A DNA stretch of 64,000 nucleotides. It comes from Rhizophagus clarus (Eukaryota; Glomeromycota; Glomeromycetes; Glomerales; Glomeraceae). Under the pieces are notes generated by a model, which saw nothing but the letters and a program-made list of their open reading frames with translations, ran no database searches and was not told where the DNA came from. Of this stretch, positions 20,260 through 32,012 are shown in pieces. Position 1 is the stretch's first letter. Every line of letters begins with the position of its first letter. The position numbers and the translations under genes are program-made. The DNA is taken from positions 1 through 64,000 of the forward strand of contig BLAL01000031.1 of assembly GCA_015698045.1 (NCBI GenBank). Reading direction: 5' to 3'.

Positions 20260-22800
20260 AACCGTAGACCTACAATAAAAGAAAAGCGAAATATTAGCTG
20301 ACTTTTCATTTAAATAAAAAAAATGAAATAATTTCGAAGATAAATACCTTCAAAATCTTCGTCCAGAAGCTGTAAACCTACAAGAAACAAAATAAATGAA
20401 ATGTTAGCAAATGTTTTATTAAGAAATTTCAAAAAAATAGTAAAAGAAACTTCGTAGAGTACCTTCAAAGTTTCGTAATGTTCCAGAAAACCCCAGACCT
20501 ATAAAAATAAGCTTTAATAAAATGTCTCATTAAAAAGGAAATTAAACAAATTTTGAAGTTCTACCTTCGAAATTTCTTCTAGGAATTCAACTGCAGACCT
20601 ACAAAAGAAAGAATAAGAAAATAAATAACGTTAGTAAACGTTCATTGAATAAAAAACCCAAAAATTAAAGGTACTTTTGAGAGATGTACAGTATTTCGAC
20701 GTCCAGGATCTAAAAAGAAAGAAAAAATTGAACGTTAGTAATGTTCGTTATAATAGAAGTAAAAAGAAATCTGAAAGTGATGAATTACTTTTAAATGGAA
20801 TCTGGGCTTCGTCTGAACCTAAAAAAATAAAAAACATCAAACGTTAGCAACGTTTGTTAAACAAAAAAATTAAATTTTTTTTGAAGGTCATACCTTCAAA
20901 TAGTCTTTGAAAATGATTACTAGATCTAAAAAAGAAAAAATGGATATTAATAAACATTCATTAACATTCGTTAAATAAAAATAAAAAAAATAAATCGAAG
21001 GCCTTACCTTTGAATAGAGTCCAGTCTTCGAAATGGAATGTCTGGATCTAAAAATAAAAAAACGAATATTAGTAACGTTCATTAAAATAAAATAAAAAAA
21101 AAAGTAAAAATTTTCGAAGATATTATACCTTCGAAATATCATAGTCCGCCTCTAAAGGAGTTCTGGACTTAACAAATAAAAAAAATGAACATTAGTAACG
21201 TTCGTTTAAAAAAACAAAAAAAAAATAATAATTTTCAAAGATATAATACCTTCGAAATATATTATAGTCTGCCTCTAAAGGAGTTCCGGACTTAAAAAAG
21301 AAAGAAAACAAACATTAGTTAACATTCGTTGAAATAATAAAAAAAAGATATTTTGAAGTTTCTTTATCTTCAAAATACCACAGTCCGCTTTGAATTAAAG
21401 TTCTGGACCTAAAAAATGAAACAAAATATTAGTAATGTTTCATAAAATAAAAATATAAAAAAAAAAATTTATTTTGAAGTTTTTTTACCTTTAAAATAAT
21501 TCAGTCCACTTCTTCCAGACCTAAAAAGAAAGAAAACGAATGTTAGTTAACGTTCGTTGAAATAAAAGTAAAAAAAAATTATTTTTTTTTTTTACTTACA
21601 GTAGTCTGCCTATAAAGGACTTCCGAACCTAAAAAATAAAAAAAAATAAACATTAATAACGTTCGTTTAAATAAAACAAAAAAAAATAATAATTTTCGAA
21701 GATATTTTACCTTCGAAATATCATATAGTCCGTCTCTAAAGGAGTTCCAGACTTAAAAAAAGAAAGAAAATGAACGTTAGTTAATGTTTATTGAAATTAA
21801 AGTAAAAAAAATTATTTTTTTACTTAATGGTCTGCCTCGAAATAAAATTCTGGACCTAAAAAAAAGGATAAAAGTGAAACATTACTAACGTTTCGCTAAA
21901 ATACAAAAAAAAAATAATTTTTTTTTACTTAAAGTGGTCTGCCTCGAATGGAGTTTCAGACCTAAAAAAAAGGAAAAAAAGCGAAACGTTACTAACATTT
22001 CACTAAAATACAAAAAAAATGAATTTTTTTTTTACTCTTAAAGTGGTCTGCCTCGAAATGGAGTTCTGGGACCTAAAAAAAAGAAAAAAAGCGAAATGTT
22101 ACTAACGTTTCGCTAAAATACAAAAAAAACATTTTTTTTTACTTAGTGGTCCGCCTTGAAATGGAGTTTCAGACCTAAAAAAATGAAGAAATACAAAACG
22201 TTACTAACATTTCGCTAAAATACAAAAAAAAACATTTTTTTTTTACTTAGTGGTCTGCTTTGAAATGGAGTTCCAGACCTAAAAAAAAGAAAAAAAAGCG
22301 AAACGTTACTAATGTTTTGCTAAAATACAAAAAAAACATGAATTTTTTTTTTACTCTTAAAGTGGTCCGCCTCAAAATGGAGTTCTGAACCTAAAAAAAA
22401 GAAAAAGAAATCAAACGTTAGTTAACGTTCGTTAAATTAAATCAATAAAAAATCCAGAGCTGTACTTTAGCTTCCGGATCCCAAAAAAAATTAAAAATAA
22501 CAAAAAAAAGTCCAGAGCTGTACTTTGGCTTCTGGACCTAAAAAATATAAAAATCAAATGTTTATAACATTCGTTAAATAAATTAATATACTTGAAGGCT
22601 TTAACTTTCGAAATGAAGAGTCCAGAGCTGTTTTTCAGTATCAAGGACCTCTAACCTTTGAAATGGAGAGTTCAGAACTGTTCTTCAGCGTCAAGGATCT
22701 CTACCCTTCGAAGTGAAGAGTCCAGGGCTGTTCTTTAACATCCAGGACCTCTAACCTTCGAAATAGAGTCTGGAAAGGGCTTTAGGCTCATTCAAAACTT
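20260..22800 (+). repeat. Long array of ~75-120-bp satellite units (family S1 and relatives)
   Basis: About 25 diverged units each carry a core of the type TTCCAGACCTAAAAAA, AACGTTAGTAACGTTCGTT and an A-rich tract. The 20.3-21.7 kb part is more diverged (TACCTTCGAAATATC...). The 21.8-22.4 kb part is near-identical to 15.37-15.88 kb. From 22.44 to 22.78 kb the core changes to GTCCAGAGCTGTTCTTTAGC. On the minus strand every unit presents a pyrimidine tract plus AG, i.e. serial pseudo-3' splice sites. No gene is supported inside. Confidence 0.7.
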
Positions 22801-24836
22801 AGAAAAGAAGCTACAAAAAAAAAAATTTTTAAAATAGCTTCGCAAGACAGATCTTGCCATTTTTGTCTGTAAAATGTCAAAATTCAAAAACTTCCTAATT
22901 TCTCGTTCATCTTGCACTTTAAAACCATAAGTAAAAAATTTTTGTTTGAATCTGGAACTTGTACCTTTAGCATTCCTCAAACATTGGAAAACTTGTCTTA
23001 AAGACTTCAAACCTTATAAAGAAACAGTATTTTTTATTTTTTTTTTTTAAAAAAAATTATTCTTAAAGTCTGATTATCTGACAAGCTTCGAAGCTTAAAA
23101 AAGAATCCATTAAAAATTTATTTTTTTTTTTCTTTGGTATCTTTAAACAAATTAATTTTTTTAAGATATTAAAAAATTATTTCTTTAAAAGTGTTAAAAA
23201 ATTATTTCTTTAAAAGAATTATTTCTTTAAAAGTGTTATAAAATTATTTTTTTAAAGTGATAGAAAAAAATTGTTTCTTTAAAAAAGTTTAAAAAATTAG
23301 TGATGTAAAGTTTATTAAAATAAATATGCAAAGTTTATCAAATTAAAGAAGAAAATTGTGAAAATCTTTAAAGATTTTTGTACAAAGTATTTTTAAAAAT
23401 CTGCAATTTTGGAGATTATCACAAATTTTTCATAAAAAAATCTTTGAAAAAATAAAAAAAATAATTTTATTGAAAGGTTAGTATCCCTATAACAGTATTA
23501 ATTTTTAAATTTTTAATATTTTGGTTAAATTAAATTAATTATCACATTAAAATTTATTTGTATTTTAATTTTTATAATAAATAGGCATACATATTATTCA
23601 TATTTATTGAGCAATAAGTTACAGATAAAGAAAGCAGATTTCATCTTTAAGATATATTAGTCAATAGATTATATTATTCTAGAATATATTAATTAATAAA
23701 TTATAATATTTAAAATATATTAATTAATAGATTATAACATCCTAGAACATATTAATTAATAGATTATAACATTCTAGAACATATTAATTAATAGATTATA
23801 ATATCCTAAGATATATTAGTTTAGTACAAATGGATTGTTCTAGGACAATTTACTTGGTGATTATATGGTGACTGTTGCAGCAAAAGATAATAATACACAT
23901 TTTGAATTTTCATTATTTTTTTATAATTATCTTAATATCTAATAATTCAATTTTATAAATTCTTTTTTTATTTTGTAGATTTAATCAAATTCTATGAAAT
24001 AAAAAAAATTTTATTAAAATTAAATTGTTAAATATTGAGATAATTGTAAAAAAACAATGAAAACTTAAAATACATATTATCACCTTTTATCTCTATATAA
24101 AGGTCTGACTATACATATATAGTTATAATTTACTATAATAGGTGATTTATTGTTAATCAATTAGATTATTTTTAGTACAATATTGTTATATAATACTTGC
24201 CTTTATACTATGTTATTTTTTCTAATATAAATAATATAAATATATTATAAAAAAAAAAAAAAAAAAACAGATTAAAATTTTCTTTATTTTTTAATTTTTA
24301 AAATTTTATTTGTCTAATATAGATAGAATTTAGGTTTCTTTTTTTTAAAAAAATTTTCTCTAGATTTAATCTGTTTTTTTAAAAGATTGCCTTTAAATGA
24401 TATTATATAAACTAGTATTAACTAATAATATATAATTGTTTTTGATTATATAATTAATTTAATTTGAGATTTTTAATTTTAAACAAAAAAAAAATAAATT
24501 CATTATGCAACCTTGAAATTAAAAAAAAAATTTTTAAATAAGAAAAAAGGGTTTGTTATTCTTTTTTTTTTTCTCCAAAAAATATTAATCCCTGTAGTAT
24601 GCATTCAAGATCAAAACTAGTCGCATGATTTGCATTTTTAAACTATTTTTAGTATACTATTTTTAGTAAAAAGGCGGGATACCGTTGTTTCTGGTGGATT
24701 GAACCAATTTTTTAAACAATTTAACTTCCTTACAACTTTTACAACTCATCATCGTAACAGTATATGCCAAACAAATTATTTTATTTCAATAGCATTAGTG
24801 TATTCCAGTGTACAAACAAAATAAACGTATTTCACA
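22800..24836. other. AT-rich upstream flank of the SSH4-like gene
   Basis: Poor in genes. It contains TTTCTTTAAAAGTGTT-type repeats (23170-23300) and the 36-bp array at 23650-23830. The last 150 bp before 24837 probably hold the promoter and 5' leader of the SPRY gene. No specific promoter element can be named with confidence. Confidence 0.4.
23650..23830 (+). repeat. ~36-bp tandem repeat, about 5 copies
   Basis: Units of the form ATATTAATTAATAGATTATA followed by ACATTCTAGAAC recur about every 36 bp. The TCTAGAA and TTAATTAA words are palindromic. Confidence 0.8.
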
Positions 24837-26322
24837 ATGTCTTTTCTATGGAGACTTACTAACACTGGTACAAAACATAACTTTATACACAAGCATCGTT
24901 TAGTTGTGCTGTCAATAGTTTTATGTTCTTTGCAGCCTTTAGTTGTTGTTTCTGAAAGTAGTCCTGAGATACGACTTGAAAATTCTTCAAGCTCAACAGT
25001 CGTTACACTTGTGATTCTTGGTTCCGTATGTGCCCTTATTATATTTATTGTTTTCGGGATTCGAAGACGATTGATTGCTGTAGATAAAAATAGGATACCT
25101 GATGTATATGATCCCGAAATCGCTCGGGCAGAGGCTAGTTTAGTTGAGACTTTAGATGAAGCAGCTCGACAGAATTATGAACGTGCTCGAAGTGAGTTAT
25201 AGTGAAATAATTTTGTCGTATTATCTTCTTTTTTTAATTCTTCGATTTAAAAATCTTGCACAGTATTTCAAGAAGCATATCCGCCTGATAGTGTACCTAC
25301 AGATATCACGCTTTCTCAATTTCTTTCGATTCAGGAAAAAGGTGTTTCAGCATGGGAATTTGAGCCAGACCTTCAACATACTAACTGTTTTGTAGAATGT
25401 CGTACCGAAATCGCATTTTACGATGCTGAATGTTGTGTTCAGACTAATCTCCCATTACCAAAACAACAAGAAGTATATTACTGGGAAGCTAAAATGTATG
25501 ATAAGCCACCAAATACAACTGTTGCTGTTGGGTTGGCAACTAAACCTTATCCTTTGTTTCGCTTACCAGGTAAGAAATTTAGTTACTGAAAATTTTGGTA
25601 TTACATATGAATTGCAATTCTTTTAACACAATTTATTAATATAATTTTTATTTTTTTTCCTTTTGCTTTTCATAGGATGGAATCGCCAATCAGTTGCTTA
25701 TTTCTCGGATAATGGATTTAAATACTATAATTCACCCTTTAATGGTAAGGCATATGGACCTCAATTTCAACAGGGTGATGTTGTTGGTGTTGGTTACCGA
25801 CCAAGAACTGGCACTGTTTTCTTTACACGTAATGGGAAAAAATTGGATGATGCATTTACGGGAATGAAAATGAATCTTTTCCCAACAGTTGGAGCAAATG
25901 GACCTTGTTGTGTTCACGTTAATTTTGGTCAACTTGGATTCGTTTTTATTGAAGCAAACGTAAAAAAATGGGGGCTTGCACCATCAATGGGAACATTGGC
26001 TCCTCCACCAGCGTATGGATCTGAACGAGGTTCTCTTTTATTAGAATCGAGTTCCAGGGGACATCCATCAGAAGATGTTTCTCGTCAATTTACGCATGTG
26101 AATAGTGGGATTATAACAGGTGTTCCCCCTGAAGCAGCTTTGGACATTTCTTTAGTGGATATAACAGTTCCACCACCTTCATATTCTTCAACGGATCAAT
26201 ATTATGGACGTCAATCTTTTATGTCTGATAGTTCTGAGACACATCTATTAGCTGGGGATCAAACTGATTCTAGGAGGAGTAGTTATGAAGGCACTTCTAG
26301 AGATCAACAAAGACATGGCTAA
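24837..26322 (+). CDS. SSH4: SSH4/EAR1-like SPRY membrane protein, ubiquitin-ligase adaptor
   Basis: Three exons, 24837-25191, 25264-25569 and 25676-26322, join in phase (donors GTGAGT and GTAAGA, acceptors CACAG and CATAG) for 435 aa. A hydrophobic N-terminal stretch (about 22-38) and a single membrane segment (about 55-75, VVTLVILGSVCALIIFIVFG) are followed by RRR. A SPRY/B30.2 domain follows (about 145-310; WEFEPD, VECRTEI, YYWEAKM, VGLATKPYP, VAYFSDNG, GDVVGVGY, VFFTRNGKK). Two PY motifs, PPAY (331-334) and PPSY (387-390), lie in a disordered tail. In yeast, Ssh4 and Ear1 sit on endosomal/vacuolar membranes and use PY motifs to bring the Rsp5 HECT ligase to cargo for vacuolar sorting. Domain order and length agree with that family. 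It converges on the BRCA2-like gene. The symbol is by homology. Confidence 0.9.
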
Positions 26323-27105
26323 TTTTAAATTAATTATTTATTATGATTCCATTAATTGTAAAATTAAGGTTGGTTATGAAGTTGATATTTATTTTCGATT
26401 ATATCAAAAAAAAAAACAAATTAATATTTTTGATATCATTATGTTAAGTTTATGTTATCTGTATTTTTTTTTTTTCATTTCATCATATTTTTTTTTTTTT
26501 GTTTGATATGTTACGAAGTCGATTTTAGTATCCACACACAAAACATACTTTGGCATATATATCTCACATTCTCATTCTCGGGCGGTTTTATGTTGTGAGA
26601 AAGAAACTTTAGGGTTACCCATCGTATACTGTAAATGTATATATAAACAAATTCATTTATTCTTCGAGTTATTATGTATTTTGTTTCAATTCATCCGATC
26701 TAGAACTATTATACGTATAAAGTAAATTTGATGTAGACTAGATTGATAAAAAATTATCGTATTTGTTGTTCACGGAATTCAGAATCAACATTATTAAATT
26801 ATGAAACAAGGAAGTGGTAACCGAAGTTCTCTATTGTACAATATTTTCGACTTTGACTTCTTTTGGAATTTAAATATTGAATTATAACAAATTTAATGTC
26901 GGATTTATTGGTACAATTGAGTTGTTCATATTAATTTTACTCATTAGCATTAGCATAATTACGTAAAAATAAAATATTTTCTTGAAATAATTATTTACAT
27001 TTACCATAGTAATTACTTCGATATATGAAAATGTTTTCGCTTTCATTACTATCGAACTAAGCGATTATATTGTTTATTTGACAACGTAAAGAGAATTTAT
27101 TATAA
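26323..27105. other. Convergent 3' intergenic region between SSH4-like and BRCA2-like genes
   Basis: Holds the 3' UTRs of two converging genes. T-rich tracts follow the SSH4 stop. Several A/T-rich stretches could supply polyadenylation signals, but none stands out. No repeat or additional gene is seen. Confidence 0.5.
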
Positions 27106-30100
27106 TTAAGAGAAATTATTAGAAATGTTGAATTCAGGTTCGCAAAGCTTTTTGGCTGTTGCTTCACATTTCTTAACAAGATCATAATTATTTTTGATCC
27201 AACTCTCCAGATTTTCTTTGGCTTGTATGATGTATTCTTCACGTGTTGACCTTTTAATTTCAGTATCGTCATTTGTTGAAAGCATGTAAATTCCGTACTT
27301 CGAATCATAAGCGCGATATTGCAAGTTCAAAAAGATTAAAATGTTCTTAGGCTATCATATAAAAGCATTAGTGATATAATTAATTAAATTGAATGCTAAA
27401 AGCTAGGTTAATAATAATACCTTAAATAAATCTCTAGATGATGTATTTTTTATTTCTATTTGAGCTAATTGTCCACTGTTATCAATTACTAACAAAGTTT
27501 GAACTTTTATTGGTTTTCCAAATCTTTGGCCGGACATAAAAGGTTCCCCAACGACTAATTATTATAAGAAAAATTCGTCAAGTTATAGTGATTACGACAA
27601 AAATCAAAATATGGACATATATTTACCTAAAATGTATATTACGAGATCTACCTCGTTATTTAATTCCATTTTTTGAAGTTCGTCTAAGCATGTCACACTT
27701 CTTGATAAATAGAAAGATGATGCATTGCTAGTGTCATCTATCTTAGCTTCTTTCCATATAGTTGAATGTCCCATTGATGACAAGTATATAGAAGCAGAGG
27801 ATGTGGAATAATTTCTAGCCGTTATATTATAAACCTTAAAACGATACGTATATATTAGAATTTCTTCTTTTATACAGTATAACATAATATTAATCAAACT
27901 CGTTTATACTTTATATCTTCGTCCTTCTTTAATTGTATTAAACAATAATTCATTTGGTTGCCAAACGTTGATTATGGCTTCACGCGGAGTATTAAGGTGA
28001 TAATCACAGACACGTATTTTGAAAAATGGAAGGATTTTACGAGTATAATTTAATTCCTAAAATTAGAAGTAAATAAGCAGAGTAAGCAACAATAACTTCA
28101 GTTATATTCAATGATCTGACAAATCTCGTACTTCCAAACGGTCATAAACCCATTTGTTCATACGATCTACTTTTTCTTGTTCCTTTTTCTGTATGTAATT
28201 TTGAAGCGATTGAATCTGTTCCAAAGATAAATTCTGCCAGAATTTGGAAGGTTCGAGACAGTCTTGCATCATGACATAAAGCTGTTCTCCAGAAGTCATT
28301 TCTAACAGAATTTAGGTCGTCAGTTAACTTGTTTTCTGATATAAATCGCAAAAATAATATTTACCTAGTATCGCTTGCTTTCTGATGATACTTTTTGAAT
28401 TGGATTTATTTTTTTGTTTATGCTGTGTTTTATACTCGTTGATTAATGATTGGATTTTATTATTTAACCAATTCTTAAAATAATATATTATTAATTGAAT
28501 TATACATATAAAAAAAAACAATAAATAAATAAATAAATAAAATGAAATTTTACTTACTTCGTGCTCACTTTTTGCATACTCTTCCTCTTGTTCATTGCGA
28601 TTTATTACTGTACCATCCTTCATGGTCTCACGAAAAATCATCGGATACTTCCGCAACACTATAATATCAACTGCAAAAATATATCCTCCGTCAGGACAAA
28701 GACTACGCAACATGGCATAAGGACGAAATCGTTTGAACCCTAATTTCGCATCCCAATGCGCACGTTTTGTAGAATTTGCGGAAAGTTTTAAGCGGGTAGA
28801 ATTAGGAACTTCAAGAGCTGGTACTTTAACAGAACCGCCCACAATCTATTTAAAAATTCAGATTCACATTAAAATACTTATATATTTTCAAAAATAATTA
28901 CGAAATTTTACCTTAGCTCCGCAAATTTCTAACTTGTAACCGATTCGTATTTTAGACTTAGAAATCGCTCGTTGAAGTGGTTGATCAACATCAGCCAGAA
29001 TCTTATACCACATGTCGGTTAATTCAAGACTATATATTGTTTTGCATGCGTTTTCTTTAATACCAATTTCCTCTATCAGAAAGAAAAAAAAAATTAATAA
29101 GTTGATATTATTTACCAAAAAATATTTAGATCAATGCTATCGAATGTAATACCATGAGTAACTTCCTCTTTTATTATATCAGACACACAAAGAACCATTG
29201 GCATACTTGCTGTCCCATCCCCCTCAATGATTAGCTTAAGTGCAGAACGGTGTGAATTATTAATCTCTCTCTCATATCTTAAAATAAGTGTACATATTTA
29301 TTATTGTGTCCATAATTAAGGTGCAAAAAAAATTTACTTGCCTGTATTGTAATTGATCAAGTACTTTCCTAGGATTCCACCAACCATGAAATTCATATGG
29401 AAAAGATCGAATCATGCACGCGATTTTCCAAACAATCCATCGGTAATGATTACAAACCCATTGTTCATCTATGAGATTAGAATTTGCACCGGAATCAATT
29501 AAACATGATAAAGCTTCGCTTGTGCCCCATATTGATAAGCAATCCACACTTTCTCGCGATGATCCTTCAGAACAAGTAAATCGGTACGATATAGCACTTT
29601 TGGGAGACATATTAATAATATCTTTGGATCTTTATTTAAAAATAAATAGATAAATTCGTTGTAAAAATTCACAGAGATTCTTTTTACATTTTCGTAAAAT
29701 GGATTTTTAATTAATTACACATAAATATACAGCACTTACATTCCGAGTTCCTGCAGATGTGATGGAGAAAAATTTAGAGGATAATTCGAAACAATGTCTT
29801 TAAGTCCAACTCTTCTTGTAGAAGCTATGTGTATTAAAAATTAATATATGAAAAATAATATTTTTTACAAATGTAACCATTGATATTCGATGATTTACAT
29901 GCTAAATCAAATAATTTATTGGTAGAATTATATTTAGACATTTTAGAAGGAGACGGACTATTTGGACATGAGGAATTTTGAGAGACCTGAAGGAGTGATT
30001 TTCTTCTCTTCCTAGGAAGTAAGGCATGCGAATGAGCAACAATATTTCTCGAGAATATTTTTGCGTTTTTATTTTTCAAGCAAGACCGTGAATGTATCCA

Positions 30101-31408
30101 GAAGGATTCCTCTACTCTGAATTTCGAATTAGAATTATCAGCAGCGAGTTTTGAATCACTAGTACCTAGAAATTGTGTAAGATTCTTTTATTATAAATAT
30201 ACATTACAATGTATTAGTAGACAGACCACTTATAATTACCAGCTATATTGTTCTGTAATTTATCTTGCAAAGTAAAATTTTGACTTGTATCATCATTTAA
30301 TATCCCTCGTACTCTTTTTAATGATTCATCAGATATGGCTGCAATGTTTTGCCCACCTGCAGTAGTAAAACAAGAATTATTTACTATATCAACATCGGGA
30401 TTAAATATTACATTTGCATTGTCACGCGATGACTTGCGTGGTTTGTTCAATGAATCATGAGATATATGAGAAAGATTGCGATTATTTGCAATGGAAGATT
30501 CAGAATTAACTATTTCATATGTCAGTATTTGAGACGTATTATCGTTCAATGTTTGTCTTGCCCTAATCAGAGAGTCTTCCGTAACCGCAGTAAGATTCCG
30601 GCCACTTGCAGTGGAAAACCCAGAACTCTTTGATACATTACTGTTGTGAGACAACGTTGCAAATACATTATGATCCTTTAATTGTCTTGTTTTAATCAAA
30701 GAATCGTTTGATACCGCAACAAGACCTGAATCATTTTGAAATGAATTATCAACGTTATACGACAACATAGCAGTAGTATTCTGTACATCATTATTCATTA
30801 TAATTCCTGCTTTCGTTAAAGCATTCATTGAATATGAAGGTGCTTTACGACCGTTTGCCATCGTAAATACGGGAGATTCATCAGTTGATTTTGGAATAAA
30901 CTTAAATTTGGATTCATTATTACTTCTAAAAAAAAGTGTGGGAGTTTTGATTAAGCTATTGTCTTCAAATTTATCAGACTCCGTTGTTACACTTTTTAAA
31001 TTCTGGATATATCTTGTTGGTAAATTAGTAATGTTGCTTTCCTCGAGGATTCTAGGCTTTGTAGGTAATTTTGATGTAAATGCTGCTTTATTGTTGTTAC
31101 CGGGGAAATTTGAAGGGCCACTTTTGCCAAGGGTAATTGGAGTATTTGTATTATTTTCTACATTACATGAACAAAATGAGCTATAATTCGCGTTGTCTGT
31201 GGCCTTTTCCAAAGAATTCAATGAAGTTTGAGCTGAATTTCTCTCAACAATGGTTGAATTTTGTGTGATGGGACTTTGCAAGCCATCTTCAACATGGTCA
31301 CACGCGGTTATAAGTCCTACATTTATTCAAAAGTTAATATAACACATTTCATCACTTGCAAAAGAAATGATATAATACACCTTTTGTTCGATACGTATAT
31401 TTTCTCAT
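27106..31408 (-). CDS. BRCA2: BRCA2 homologue (recombination mediator)
   Basis: Fourteen exons: 31408-31381, 31316-30240, 30165-29878, 29824-29740, 29629-29342, 29277-29153, 29072-28912, 28845-28558, 28473-28365, 28301-28132, 28056-27910, 27834-27627, 27554-27421 and 27351-27106. All phases join, for about 1117 aa. BRC repeats have FTMA (160-163), FSTA (243-246) and FTTA (326-329), plus two copies that lost the Phe motif (about 205-221 and 282-302). The helical domain has NHYRWIVWKIA and VLDQLQYRYEREI. OB1 has LVLCVSDII-like VLCVSDIIKEE, KLSANSTKRAHWDAKLGF and LCPDGGYIFAVDIIV. A shortened tower spans about 780-870. OB2 has FFKIRVCDY and IKEGRRYKVYNITA. OB3 includes EVDLVIYILGVVGEPF and NLQYRAYDSKYG. 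BRCA2 loads Rad51 on ssDNA through BRC repeats and the DNA-binding domain. The first ATG exon (28 nt) is inferred from phase; the start could lie elsewhere. Confidence 0.92.
29278..29341 (-). other. BRCA2: GC-AG intron in the BRCA2-like gene
   Basis: The exon ends ...TACAG and the intron starts GCAAGTAAAT, ending TTTTAAG. Using the GC donor joins AG+A to give QLQYR-YEREI, matching the conserved BRCA2 helical-domain sequence. Using the nearby GT (GTAAAT) would run into TGA at once. The other BRCA2 introns modelled here are GT-AG. GC-AG introns are a known minor class needing a strong donor, and CAG|GCAAGT fits that. Confidence 0.85.
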
Positions 31409-32012
31409 TTCAGCTTTTTAGGATATTTCTACAAGAAACAGTGAACTTTCTGACGTCTCGTAGATAAATAAATATACGCGACAAATTTACCATCACATGA
31501 TCCTTCACATGATCGACTGTTTTGATTCGTATAGGTGGATCATTTCTCTATGTAATTGGCTTCATAGGCAGTGCTTAAAATAGTACTTTAAATTCCGGCA
31601 AAATCCGGAATTTTTAAAAAAATCCCCGGTAAAAATTTTTTGAACCGGATTATTTTCCGGAAAAATTTCATTTGCTTGGCTCATCGGCACGTATATATTA
31701 TTAGATATTTTCATTCCGGATTCTTCAGCCGGTAAAATATTTTTATTCCGGACTCTTGGCCGGTAAAATTCAATTTCTATTTTAAGCACTGTTCATAGGT
31801 TCATAGCATTTATTGTTATTATATCAAAACAATGTCTACTTTATTACTTTAAAAGGCATTGTATAAAATACAGTATGCATTCACGATATAAAAAATTACG
31901 CGTATAGTCGTTTAGTAATACAAATTTTCAATTTACCTCCTTGTGTGACTAACATGGCTTGCATTTAATTGAAGGTAATACTCCAAGTGGTATCTTCGTA
32001 ATATTTGTAATT
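31409..32012. promoter_or_regulatory. Bidirectional promoter region between BRCA2-like and TTC39-like genes
   Basis: The two start codons are about 600 bp apart and diverge, so the promoters and 5' leaders of both genes must lie here. A 223-bp MITE occupies 31569-31791. No TATA or other named element can be assigned with confidence. Confidence 0.6.
31569..31791. mobile_element. hAT-type MITE, 223 bp, with perfect 8-bp target duplication
   Basis: The terminal inverted repeats CAGTGCTTAAAATAG (left) and CTATTTTAAGCACTG (right) are perfect over 15 bp and start with CAGTG, usual for hAT elements. Perfect 8-bp direct repeats TTCATAGG flank it at 31561-31568 and 31792-31799. The interior is made of CCGGAATTTTT/CCGGTAAAAT words and folds on itself. 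No coding capacity; a minus-strand frame across it is a chance frame. Confidence 0.9.

Noticed and set aside
30908..31186. 92-aa plus-strand Leu-rich frame
   Set aside because: Antisense to a BRCA2 exon with clear BRC repeats.
31562..31789. 75-aa minus-strand frame
   Set aside because: Lies wholly within the hAT-type MITE and its inverted repeats.
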